Of a stretch of 64,000 nt of DNA, positions 36,041 to 45,429 are shown piece by piece (the first letter of the stretch is position 1; every line of letters starts with the position of its first letter). The notes beneath the pieces are model-generated. The model ran no database searches. It was not told the origin of the DNA and saw nothing but the letters and a program-made list of their open reading frames with translations. Made by a program: the position numbers and the translations under genes. The DNA comes from Ephemerocybe angulata (lineage: Eukaryota; Basidiomycota; Agaricomycetes; Agaricales; Psathyrellaceae), in contig JAACJK010000237.1 in NCBI GenBank assembly GCA_013368325.1, positions 40,603-104,602 on the forward strand. Reading direction: 5' to 3'.

Positions 36041-37117
36041 TATGGTTCTAGCGGGGATAACTTGACGTACGAGAAACGGAGGGAGGTAATACCACAAGGC
36101 GAACTCGCGGCCGGCGCAGTAGAGGATGAAGATCATCGATCCGAGCCCAACATTGGAAAGTATGATAGACGTCCCTGTGATCAGGTATAGATCGCGGTTA
36201 GAAAGAACGTCGGGCATGAAAGGTAATCTTACGCTGTTCCGGCTTGAAAAGAGGCGAATATGGGTCGAAGTGACTCGTGCCTGGAGGGTAAGATGGGCAG
36301 CTCATCGTGTTTCGGGATAGGTAGATCCACCATCCACTGGTACTGACATCAGTGTCTAGAACCTTTGCGAACGAAGCGACTCACAATGCTTGCATGATGA
36401 ACATACGGAAGAGGGTGTAGAGAGGAGTCTCTTCGAAGACTTCTGCGTAGTCGCATGCAGTCGCTTTGCTTTCATGCGGCAAATTAAACTTCGATCGGCT
36501 ATAGGGCACGTAGTTCTCGTCCCGCTCCATCGACCCGGTTGCCTTCTGTAGATAGATGAGAGGCGCAGACGAGGAGAGAAGGCTGGTACGGACATGATGG
36601 GCGTGGTGCGTTGACCTCCAGGAGAAATATGGGAGGATGAGATACTACATGATGGTCAGTTGCGGTGTGAAGGTCTTTGGAGTCTACTCACCGAGTGGCA
36701 TAGAAATCCGACCAGGTTGTTCAGCGTCTTGCTTGCAAACAGCGATCCATGTCCAGCGTCATGGCCAATGCAGAAAATGCCCGCGCCGACGAGGCTCTGG
36801 AGAACCCAGTAAGTACACCACAGACACGTTTTGAGGCAAATCTTCAGGATCTCCTGGTTTCCAAGAAGCAGGTCGCTCCAGGGCGTAATTCGGCTTGCGC
36901 AGGAATAGAGAAAGGCAGCGAGCACGATGTCTCTCAGAAGGTAGGATAGCGACTTGAGTTGGTTTCCTGTAAACAGTGAGTTGAAGGACTATCACTGGGA
37001 AAGCCACATACTCTCGAGTAGTTCTTTGGGCACTGCGTCATGAACCTCCTTTAGCGTTGCCGATGGGGGTCTGAATAAGCGCTGAAGTCTATGGATATCA
37101 ATCATTGTGAGCGCCAT
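35345..37117 (-). CDS. Delta-12-type fatty acid desaturase
   Basis: A membrane di-iron acyl desaturase, expected in the ER, that introduces a double bond in oleoyl chains (linoleate synthesis) or a related position. The start at 37117 reads MALTMIDIHRLQRLF, then SATLKEVHDAVPKELLE as in fungal homologues. Three histidine boxes are visible: GHDAGHGSLF (box 1), STHHAHH (box 2, about 36.6 kb) and HDHVAHH (box 3, completed across the intron donor at 35722). Between them are ERDENYVPYSRS, ALWYYLPPFLV and TYLHHSDPTIPHY then FLRGAAATVDRPLLGW. The C-terminus is FTQCLFVEEDGDIVFYKNR. Several short introns interrupt the gene. Delta-12 versus omega-3 specificity cannot be fixed by eye. It is convergent with the BRR2 fragment; its own 3' end is duplicated at 25655-26335. 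Confidence 0.8.
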
Positions 37118-37931
37118 GGGGTAGAAATTGAGGGATGGAGGCACCTTGTCTCGTACTCAGGACCATTTCCCCAGAACGACAGCATTGTGAGCATACTTGG
37201 ATGTGGACTGGCGATAAGTGGGTGCTGTTCATTTACGTACTTATATATCGTACACCGGAAGTTGCGAAACCGATGGATGAGACGTGACAGCTTGGGTCAC
37301 ACCTCTTCTATTGAGCCCACTTACCAGTGATACACGATTTGGTGAACGGCGGCTCACCAGAGCCTCAGGCTAATTAGTAGATTCCCGAGGGGAATCTCTT
37401 TTCCATCAGCGCCAATCACGAATCATATTTCGCTGACAGCTGGACAGGAGGATTCTCAGAAGCTCGAGGCTAATATGGGTTAATCATTGTCCTCTCCATC
37501 ACTGCGGCTGGTATTTGGCTGAGATGGTCCATACCTCCCCATTCGTAGTGCTGACGTTCGAAGGTCAGATATCACAAGCCACTTGAATCGTCGGCAAACT
37601 CGACGCCAACATCGTGCACCGTCATCCATTTTGATTTTGCGCCTCTTAGTCGCCCACCACTAAAATGAGTGGCCCTCACAATTGTAAATGGCAAGTACAA
37701 TAGCCCGATTGTTGATGAAGACGGGTTATTCATCGCAAAAGGTCTTGTTGAGTGCGAATTTGCTGAGTGGCACGGTCGCTTTGGCCTGCATTGACAACTC
37801 TTCTCCACCATTGTTCTTTTAACAAAGGTTTCCTCGTCGTCAAATGGCTAAGCACAGAGCGTACCTCTGCTTGCTGCTTATCCTTCTCATTTCTCAGAAT
37901 TTCCCCTCTCTGCTGGCAGAACTTTCTTCAA
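37118..37931. other. Intergenic, no gene seen
   Basis: Upstream of the desaturase gene and of the gene at 37932. It probably contains both promoters. No repeat or RNA gene was recognised. Confidence 0.4.
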
Positions 37932-38838
37932 ATGGCCCTCCCTTACCCTGTCACTCAAGCTTTCGAGCCCGCATACACCCTGAGCGCCACGATCGCCGAA
38001 ACTTACTGGGCAGACAGTATCCCTTCAGACCCGGATATCCGTTTCAATCGCGTCACAGGAATTGTGAAAAGAATCATAGTGAAGGCCAGCTCTCCGGAAG
38101 ACGTAGTGGACGAATACATCGCGTCTGTGAAAACGAACGTGGATCACGCAAAGGCAGTCTCCTTGCTCTTCCTCAATGTATTTCAAGATCTTCGAGAAAG
38201 GGGTTTTACGGAGGAAGCAGATGGGTTCAGGGCCGCTGTTCAGTCACGGATCCAAGACGTCGTTCGGGGAGCTTGGTCGGTACGTGGATGGCGCCAAGAC
38301 GTTGTTGGGATATGCTTTAACACGTCCTCCGCAGATGAGTATCAGCGACCCCAGTCAGGCACGCCAGCTCTATGGAGTCACAGTACTCCTTGGTGACCTC
38401 TACACATCGGCACTCCTCGAGCCGCAAATCTTCGAAACTCTTCTGCAGCAAGCCATCCATGATTTTCAGTCTGCCTTTAAGTTAGAGTCCCTTCTTGTGT
38501 GCGTCGCGCGAGCCTCCTACTCGATGGCATCCACACCGCTCCCTGATCCGATCCATGAGGAGCTCTTGGCGAAGGCCAGCTGCAGCCACTTTACGACCAG
38601 GCGCGGTCGCGATTTGGCTGAAGCTATCCACAGAAGAGACGCCACGACGTGTCGGATATTATATACCACGCTGCACAGCGGAGTGATGGATCGCCTGAAG
38701 CCCATGATAGTCGAGTCGGCGGATCAAGGTTCAATGCGACAGCGAAAGTATACCATCGCCGACTTGCCTGTTCCATTCATATCCCGGAAAAACACGCCCT
38801 CTCCAGCTGTACAGTCGCCAGCAATAGGCAGTATATAG
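37932..38838 (+). CDS. Uncharacterised helical protein, possible MIF4G/ARM-like fold
   Basis: Two exons (37932-38279 and 38335-38838) with a 55-nt intron (GTACGT...CCGCAG) give an in-frame protein of 283 residues. The first exon reads RFNRVTGIVKRIIVKASSPE and SLLFLNVFQDLRERGFTEEA. The second reads QLYGVTVLLGDLYTSALLEP then QIFETLLQQAI. The pattern of a region resembling the MIF4G signature (FIGELYKLGLLTEKI-type) after an LxxLxxEx helix suggests an eIF4G-like helical repeat. This is a weak, by-eye similarity. An upstream hydrophobic frame starting MAKHRAYLCLLLILL (37844) is in another frame and could belong to an alternative 5' exon. Confidence 0.5.
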
Positions 38839-39018
38839 GGATTTATATCGGGCAGAACAATAGCAGGAATATAAGCGCCGAAGGCGACCGGATGTTGAGG
38901 ATTGACCATCGGCCAAAGCAGCGTATGCGTCTGTGCCCAAGTTGGACCAAGCCACGGTAACGGGGCGACAGAATTTATTGTTGAATATAGTACTAAAGAG
39001 GCAGAGATATAGCTTCTC

Positions 39019-39256
39019 ATGTCGTCCATCTACGTGCCGAACAGCATGCTTCACGCCCTCTCTCCACCTTCTACGAGCTTTGAACTTCCATCTGATCATA
39101 TTTCTGAGACCATGGGCGACTTTTTTGCGAATGCCATACACAATAGCGAAGATAGGGAGGAAAGTAACAAGATAACAGCAGAGATACTGATCCGCTACGG
39201 TGTCCAAGACACCACAAACGCAAGAGTTGTCGCTGATATCGCCAACAGAATTGTGT
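39019..39256 (+). pseudogene. 5' fragment of an unknown gene cut by an LTR
   Basis: The frame MSSIYVPNSMLHALSPPSTS continues through ETMGDFFANAIHNSEDREES and ITAEILIRYGVQDTTNARVV. It ends because its stop codon (TAA, 39259-39261) lies in the first bases of the retrotransposon LTR (TGTAAC at 39257). The composition looks protein-like. It may be the beginning of a host gene truncated by the insertion, or simply a short gene. It is not recognised. Confidence 0.35.
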
Positions 39257-39752
39257 TGTAACGCTGGCCCAGCGTTCCAGCTAGTTCACCGGTGTTTGGC
39301 TTCCACTTCATCGCCAAACACCACTTCTCCATTTAACGCGACCTCCCCTCTTTCTCGTTCCTTCTTCTCTCTCCTTCCTCGATAGCACCAATAAGAGACG
39401 TTGATCATTTCACTTGCCTCGACCTCAGCCTCGTCCCACGTCTGGTACGTAGTGAGGCTTCGGCCTTTCACTTTTTTTTGAAATCCAAAAACAACGTCCC
39501 CCATTCTTTAACCCCGCCTATCCCCATTCTCGCCGCTTGACCTCGCCCCACTCAAATCTATCCCCGTTTGACCCCGCCGTTACCACTTTCGCCTTTACTT
39601 CCGTTTTCTTCACCCCGCCTTTACCACTCCCCTTCCTCCTCCCGTTTTTAAGAACTCGCCCTTACATCTAAACCCAGAACGACCAGACACCAGACCCAGT
39701 CAACCCAGACCCAGAACCCAGACCCAGGCCCGTAAAGGCAAGCCCAGTTACA
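39257..39752 (+). repeat. 5' LTR of the Gypsy element
   Basis: Begins TGTAAC and ends GTTACA, the inverted TG...CA ends expected of an LTR (496 bp). The start forms a short hairpin (AACGCTGG-c-CCAGCGTT). It is pyrimidine-rich inside. No standard initiator-tRNA primer site directly follows; a TGGTACG block lies inside at about 39442, so the right boundary is provisional. Confidence 0.6.
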
Positions 39753-39895
39753 CCAGTCGACCCAGTCACCCCGCTAATGTACCTCATAGCCTCAGTCTAG
39801 CTCTTGACATCGTTCAAACCAGATCTCCCAAAGACCCCCGATTCCTCAGGCAAGCTTGCTCAACTCTCCAGCGTAGACGCCTATCTCAGTTTTAG

Positions 39896-41593
39896 ATGGC
39901 AACCATTCCAGGGACCTTCCCAGACCCAAACGGCTCGCCGTTATCTCCGCTCACCAATCCCGAAACAGGTCCAGACGACGGTAACTCACCGACTCCAGCG
40001 ACTACTACCAGCGGTCCTGTCACTCGAGCCTTCCGTCGTACCTTGGGCTCCAAAGGTCTCGTCTTTGACTCCTTGATCCCCGTCCCGACCAGGCAAGTTC
40101 GCCGACCACCTGCCAAAAAGAAACAGCCCACCGCTTCAGGTTCAAACGCACCTCCTCCTCAGCCTCCTACAACACCTGAGCCTCGTGCTGCAACTGTCGT
40201 CGTCTCGTCTCCACCTCAGCCTCCTACGACACCTGAGCCTCGTCCTGCATCTATCATCGTCTCGTCTCCCTCGTCCTCGGAACCAGACCCTTTCGCTCAT
40301 CTCGTCAACAAAACACCACCTGATACTCCCCCATCTACGGACTCCAGCTCCTCTGAATCAGACTCGGATCAAATCGTCATCACTATGAGCACCAACAGCA
40401 ACCTCGCCGAGCTTACCATGACTGCAGGCAACACCAAACCCCCGATGCTCGGCATAGGCACCGTTGACGTCGAGCGTGCCGTTGATTTTCGCGCCGCCTG
40501 CTGCGACTACTTCGCCGCAAAGGACGTCAAAGCCGAGGACCAAGTCTCCCACATTCTGGGTTCCTTCGCTGATCCTCGCGTTCGGAACTGGATTCACCTC
40601 AACCGCAAAGCCCTAGAAAAACTGACTTTCACCGCGTTCTTCTCCAAGTTCTTGACTCTGGTCCTCAACGCCGACTGGGAAGCCTCCGTCGCCGAGAAGC
40701 TTCGTAACTTCACCCAGCCCACCGATCAGAAGCTCTGCGACTGGACAAACGCCTTCCGCGCTCAAGCTTCCCTCCTCGCCGACACCGAACATGCTATGGA
40801 CGAGCCCACCATAAGACGCGCTCTCACCGCTCTCGCCGACAGGCAGCTCGCCGTCTACATGCGCGATGACAAGTTCAAGACAATCACCGACATTGATGCG
40901 TGGGTTGATAAACTCGAGCGCAAATGGACCAAGATCCAGATGGCTAACCAGTCGTCCTGGGAACGTTTCAACGCTTCCAACCCCGGTCCTCCCCCAAGTA
41001 AGCGAGCCAAAACCGAACGCTCCGTCTCCTCCGCCAGCACCAGCAACCGCTCTGCCTCGTCCACCTTCACCGCCATGCCCAAGTTGCTCCCGGAGGAGCG
41101 CGAACTCCTGAGCGAGAACGGCGGCTGCTACAAGTGCCGAAAGTTTTACGCCGGCCACATCGGTGCCAACTGCAACGACAGCCCCGACGCAGCCAACTAC
41201 AAGACCCTGACCGAGGCCATGGCCAAGGAAGCCAGGCGCGAACATCTCAAGTCCTTCAACGCCGCCTCGGCGTCCTCGTCCAAGTCCAAGTCCAAGGGAA
41301 AGACCGTCGCCAAAGCCACACGCGACAACGCCAGTTCCGACGAGGACTCGGACGTCGTACCAGTCAAGACCGTCGCCGCGAACCTCGGCCGTCGAGTTGT
41401 CGACTACAGCTCCTCCGGCGAGGACGATTCCTACGTAAGTCCCCTGTTCATCGACCCCGTCCCTGGCCCGCCCTTGCCTTCGGCAAAGACGAGTTCCCCG
41501 TCCAAGTCCAAACCCTTCTCGACACAGGCTCATCACTCATTCTCATCAGTGAATCCTGCCGAAAGCGCCTCGGACTCGAGAAACAGAAGTTAA
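39896..41593 (+). CDS. gag: Gypsy Gag polyprotein
   Basis: 565 codons from MATIPGTFPDPNGSPLSPLT. The N-terminus is proline/serine-rich, with a 19-residue tandem repeat (PQPPTTPEPRAATVVVSS-type, about 40157-40268). The capsid-like part includes FFSKFLTLVLNADWEASVAE and LCDWTNAFRAQ. A zinc knuckle, CYKCRKFYAGHIGANC, follows (C-X2-C-X6-H-X4-C, longer than the usual C-X2-C-X4-H-X4-C), then basic/serine-rich sequence. It packages element RNA. The 3' end overlaps the pol frame, which lies in the -1 register. Confidence 0.9.
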   Translation: MATIPGTFPDPNGSPLSPLTNPETGPDDGNSPTPATTTSGPVTRAFRRTLGSKGLVFDSLIPVPTRQVRRPPAKKKQPTASGSNAPPPQPPTTPEPRAATVVVSSPPQPPTTPEPRPASIIVSSPSSSEPDPFAHLVNKTPPDTPPSTDSSSSESDSDQIVITMSTNSNLAELTMTAGNTKPPMLGIGTVDVERAVDFRAACCDYFAAKDVKAEDQVSHILGSFADPRVRNWIHLNRKALEKLTFTAFFSKFLTLVLNADWEASVAEKLRNFTQPTDQKLCDWTNAFRAQASLLADTEHAMDEPTIRRALTALADRQLAVYMRDDKFKTITDIDAWVDKLERKWTKIQMANQSSWERFNASNPGPPPSKRAKTERSVSSASTSNRSASSTFTAMPKLLPEERELLSENGGCYKCRKFYAGHIGANCNDSPDAANYKTLTEAMAKEARREHLKSFNAASASSSKSKSKGKTVAKATRDNASSDEDSDVVPVKTVAANLGRRVVDYSSSGEDDSYVSPLFIDPVPGPPLPSAKTSSPSKSKPFSTQAHHSFSSVNPAESASDSRNRS

Positions 41594-42212
41594 AGACACC
41601 GTTCCGTTTGAACCTCGCCACCTCCCCATCCCCCGATTCCAAGAACCCCAAGTACACAGAATTCGTACGGTTAGACCTTTGTACAGTAAATAATTCCTGG
41701 ACCAGTAGAAAATTTGACGCGATTGTGATACCTTCTCTCGTCGACGACCTGGATCTTATACTTGGCTTACCCTTCCATCACGCGAATAAGCTGGTCGTTG
41801 ACCACAACGAAAACACCGTCGTACCGAAACGTACCAGCATCAACATACTCGATTGCACCGCCGTCAACCCAATCAACAACCAACAACCACCAAAGCACCC
41901 TCTCGCCGACTCCCTATCCCCATTCCTTACAAAACGCGAGGAACGAAAGCTCATTCGAGAAACACGAACATGCATGAAAGAACTCGAGGCAGCTATAGCG
42001 CATCGGCGTTACGCTTCCAATTTCCCACCACCTCCCTCTACTCAACCACCACCACCTGAAGGAACGATCATCCTTACCTCCACCAACCTCAGCTACTACA
42101 GCGGAACAACAGACGCACCTGACGACGACGACTGGACCTTGATACACACGACACCTGCTTCCCCAGCTTACTGTTTATCCACCAACGAACTCGACGACGA
42201 ATGGTGCGAAGT
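41436..42212 (+). pseudogene. pol: Gypsy Pol, protease part (split by MITE)
   Basis: Retropepsin-type aspartic protease: VQTLLDTGSSLILIS carries the DTGS active site and DLDLILGLPFHHANKLVV the second conserved segment. The frame is open on both sides. It is in the -1 register relative to gag, and no canonical X-XXY-YYZ slippery site was noticed in the overlap. The reading frame is interrupted at 42213 by a MITE and resumes in the same register at 42745. Confidence 0.8.
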
Positions 42213-42736
42213 TAGTGCCTTACAGGCCCAGGCCCGGCCCAAAAGCCGCGGCTAAGGCCCGGCTTTGGTGGGCTCAGGCCCGCCAATATTGCGAGCCCAG
42301 CCTTGAGCCCCCAAATTGCTTGGGCCCGGCTCGGCTCACGGCTTAGGCCGCGGCTTTCCTATACAATTTTTTTGTAATGAAATTCATTGAAGGTCAGTAA
42401 ATATTTGTATTGAATTAGTAGTAGTATTAGTGTGTGTCAGTGCGTGTCTTCAGAATTAATATTTTCGCTCAAAATCAGACTTCGTTATGCACGGGAATTG
42501 AACCGGAGGCCTCTTGAGCCAATTTTCGAGCCCTTAACCACTGCACCAACACGCCATATAATAATTGCTGACAAGCTAAGGCCTAAGCCGCGGCTTTTTT
42601 GGGCGCGGAATTCTGAGCCGGGCCTTGAGCCCAGCCCGGCCCTACTGCCAAATTGAGTAAGGCCCGGCTCGGCTTGGCCTGTAAAGGCCCGGCTTGGCCC
42701 GGCTCGCGGCTTTGAGCCCGAGCCTGTAAGGCACTA
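42213..42736. mobile_element. hAT-type MITE (524 bp) inside pol
   Basis: Perfect 15-bp terminal inverted repeats, TAGTGCCTTACAGGC at 42213-42227 and its reverse complement at 42722-42736. They are flanked by the 8-bp direct duplication TGCGAAGT (42205-42212 and 42737-42744). An 8-bp duplication with TIRs starting TAGNG is the hAT pattern. The arms are rich in GGCCCGGCT-like repeats that can fold back. The centre (about 42484-42560, minus strand) contains a tRNA-like stretch. No transposase is encoded. Confidence 0.9.
42484..42560 (-). other. tRNA-like segment within the MITE
   Basis: The minus strand has an A-box-like TGGTGCAGTGGTTAAGGG and a B-box-like GGTTCAATTCC at tRNA-like spacing. The acceptor, anticodon and T stems pair poorly, so it is not a functional tRNA. 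It resembles a tRNA-derived SINE head. Confidence 0.4.
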
Positions 42737-42744
42737 TGCGAAGT

Positions 42745-45250
42745 CATTTGCCAACCCTGCGAAGCGCCCCTCCCCACCACGGAACCCTTCACATCCGACA
42801 GCTCCGACTTCCTGGAGAAGCACACCAACAAAACAATCGCAACAATCATCACAAGGATCGAAAACGGAGCTTACGACTACACCCGGGAAGAAATCAAGGA
42901 CTACATCATCTCAGAGTATGGTAACGTATTCGAACCTATCCCGCACGTCGACGGTCTACCAGACGGCGAAGCGGACCTTTGTCGAATCCAACTCATTGAT
43001 GCAGACAAGCAAATCTCAACTCGATCTTACTCTTCCCCAAGAAAGTACAAGGACGCTTGGTCTCGGTTGATCCAAAGCCACCTCGACGCAGGACGCATTC
43101 AACCTAGCGATTCTAGCCACGCATCGCCCTCCTTCCTCATTCCCAAGCCAGACCTCAATGTCCTGCCACGGTGGGTCATCGACTTCAGAGAACTCAACGC
43201 TAACGTCCGATTAGACAGACATCCACTGCCACGAATAGACGACATCCTCGCGGACGCCGGACAAGGCAAGTTCTGGTCAAAGTTCGACATGACTAACTCC
43301 TTCTTTCAAACACGAATGCACCCAGACGACATCAAATACACCGCGACAAGCACGCCACTTGGCCTTTTCGAGTGGAAAGTCATGCCCATGGGCTTCAAGA
43401 ACTCGCCTCAAATCCATCAGCGTCGCATGCAACGCGCCTTGCGAAAGTATATCGGCGTTTTCTGCCATGTATACCTCGACGACATCATAGTATGGTCACA
43501 AACACTACGCGAACACCGAGCACACCTCACCAAACTATTTTTGGCGATTCAACGAGCTAAGTTGTTCCTTAACCTTAAGAAGTCCGTTTTCTGTGCCACC
43601 GAGATCAAGTTTTTAGGGCACATCATCAGCCGAGACGGTATACGTCCCGACGGAAGCAAAATCGCAAAAGTCCTCAATTGGCCCCGCCCGAAGTCGGCCA
43701 AGGAAGTTCGACGATTCCTCGGTCTCGTCCGGTACCTCGACGCCTTCCTCCCAACACTCGCTGAGTTCACCCAAATTCTTACCCCGCTAACAACGAAAGA
43801 CGCTAACAAGGCATTCCCGGAATGGACCCCAACACACCAAGAAGCCTTCGACGAAATCAAGCGACTTGTCACCTCAGCCGACTGCCTTACCGTCATCAAC
43901 CATAGCGACCCCGGCGACAACAAAATCTTCGTAACATGCGACGCGAGCGAACGAGGAACGGGCGCAATCCTCTCGTTCGGACCAACTTGGGAACTAGCCC
44001 GTCCCGTCGCCTTCTACTCAAAGCCCCTGAAAGACGCCGAACTGAACTACCCAGTACACGACAAAGAGATGCTCGCAATCGTACGCGCTTGCCGAAAGTG
44101 GCGCGCAGATCTCATCGGTACTCCTTTCTTCGTGTACACTGACCACCGAACTCTGCAGTACTTCGACAGACAGAAGGATCTTTCCCGTCGGCAACTACGT
44201 TGGAACGAACTACTATCCGACTACGAATGCAAGATCATCTACGTCAGCGGAGACGAGAACTCCGCAGCGGACGCCTTATCCCGTGTTGAATACACTAACG
44301 AGTCCACGACAGCACAGACAAACGCGCAACAAGTTCTGGAGTCCTTTTCCCCAGACTCGAAGCATTCCGGCCTGATCATATCAGGAACGCACCCGTTCCG
44401 TTCTGCCTATTGCCTCGCCGTGTCCGCCCCAAAGCTTCCCAAACCCGTCACTGTCGCTGCCACCAACGCTAAGTCTACCATTGAACTAGACCAAAGCTTC
44501 ACTGACGACCTGCTCGAAGGGTACAGAACGGATCCGTGGATCAAGACGCTGGAAGCAGCAAGCACCGGCATGAATGCAATCAGAACTGACGCTGGCCTCT
44601 GGTATATCGGCGACCGCCTCGTGATCCCAGCTCTACCTACGTTACGTGAAAGGATTTTCAAGCTTTGCCACGACTCCCTAGGACACTACGGCTTCAAGAA
44701 GTCCTATTCCGCAATCCGCGATTCCTTCTACTGGCCCAACATGCGCACGCAGCTGGAGAAGTCGTTCATTCCCTCATGCGAAGATTGCCAGCGAAACAAG
44801 GACAAAACTAGCCGCCCAGCCGGACCCCTCCACCCTCTGCCGGTCCCAAACGCATGTTGCGAGAGCATCGCAATGGACTTCGTTGGCCCCTTGCCTCACG
44901 ACGGTGAGAACGACATGATTCTAACAATCACAGACCGCCTCAACTCCGACCTGCGCCTCATTCCCTGCAAGTCCACCGCTACCGCCGAAGATATCGCCCA
45001 GTTGTTCTTCAATCACTGGTACTGCGAAAACGGCCTTCCCTCGGAAATCATTTCAGATCGCGATAAGCTTTTCACTTCTACGTTCTGGAAGGCCTTGCAT
45101 GCACTGACCGGAACCTCCCTAAAGATGTCCACATCGTTTCATCCCCAAACCGACGGCGCAAGTGAGCGCACGAACAAAACCATTATCCAGGCCCTTCGGT
45201 TCCACGTCAATCGCCAACAAGACAATTGGGCCAGCTCCCTCCCCATCGTG
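42745..45250 (+). pseudogene. pol: Gypsy Pol, reverse transcriptase-RNase H-integrase part
   Basis: The frame resumes directly after the MITE duplication. The reverse transcriptase has DAGRIQPSDSSHASPSFLIP, KFDMTNSFFQTRMHPDDIKY and the catalytic YLDDIIVWSQ. RNase H begins FVTCDASERGTGAILSF. The integrase has the HHCC finger (HDSLGHYGF...CEDCQRNK) and all three acidic core positions (MDFVGPLP, SDRDKLF, DGASERTNK). Similarity to integrase ends at about 45250; the following 56 codons to 45418 (hydrophobic, FFPLIVLILAS-like) belong to different DNA. No stop or frameshift was seen before the truncation. Confidence 0.9.
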
Positions 45251-45429
45251 CCATCAGGAAATGTGCACGTCCTTTTACTTTTCACTTATGTCCATTACTT
45301 CCCACTTATTGTCCTTATTTTGGCTTCTACTTTTATTCCGACTTTCTGTGCTTACTTATTACAACATATGGCCGTAAAGTCCTTTCGCAATCTCAGATGT
45401 GACTTATATTCAACTTGAAAAGTAGTCGA
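45251..45429. other. Junction DNA between the truncated Gypsy element and the Plavaka gene
   Basis: A/T-rich sequence with repeated ACTTAT-GTCC-like words (CACTTATGTCC, CACTTATTGTCC, TTACTTATTAC). It could be the subterminal region of the Plavaka element. No terminal inverted repeat partner could be found by eye. Confidence 0.35.

Larger units (their letters stand above)
39257..45250 (+). mobile_element. Ty3/Gypsy LTR retrotransposon, 3'-truncated
   Basis: A 5' LTR, a Gag with zinc knuckle, then protease, reverse transcriptase, RNase H and integrase in Gypsy order. Homology to integrase stops at about 45250 (after ...NWASSLPIV), just past the last catalytic residue. The integrase C-terminus, any chromodomain and the 3' LTR are missing. 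A MITE (42213-42736) splits pol. The copy cannot be autonomous. The next recognisable feature is the Plavaka transposase gene. Confidence 0.9.

Noticed and set aside
45162..45418. Hydrophobic tail on the integrase frame
   Set aside because: It is read-through into unrelated A/T-rich DNA after the truncation at about 45250, not a genuine membrane domain.
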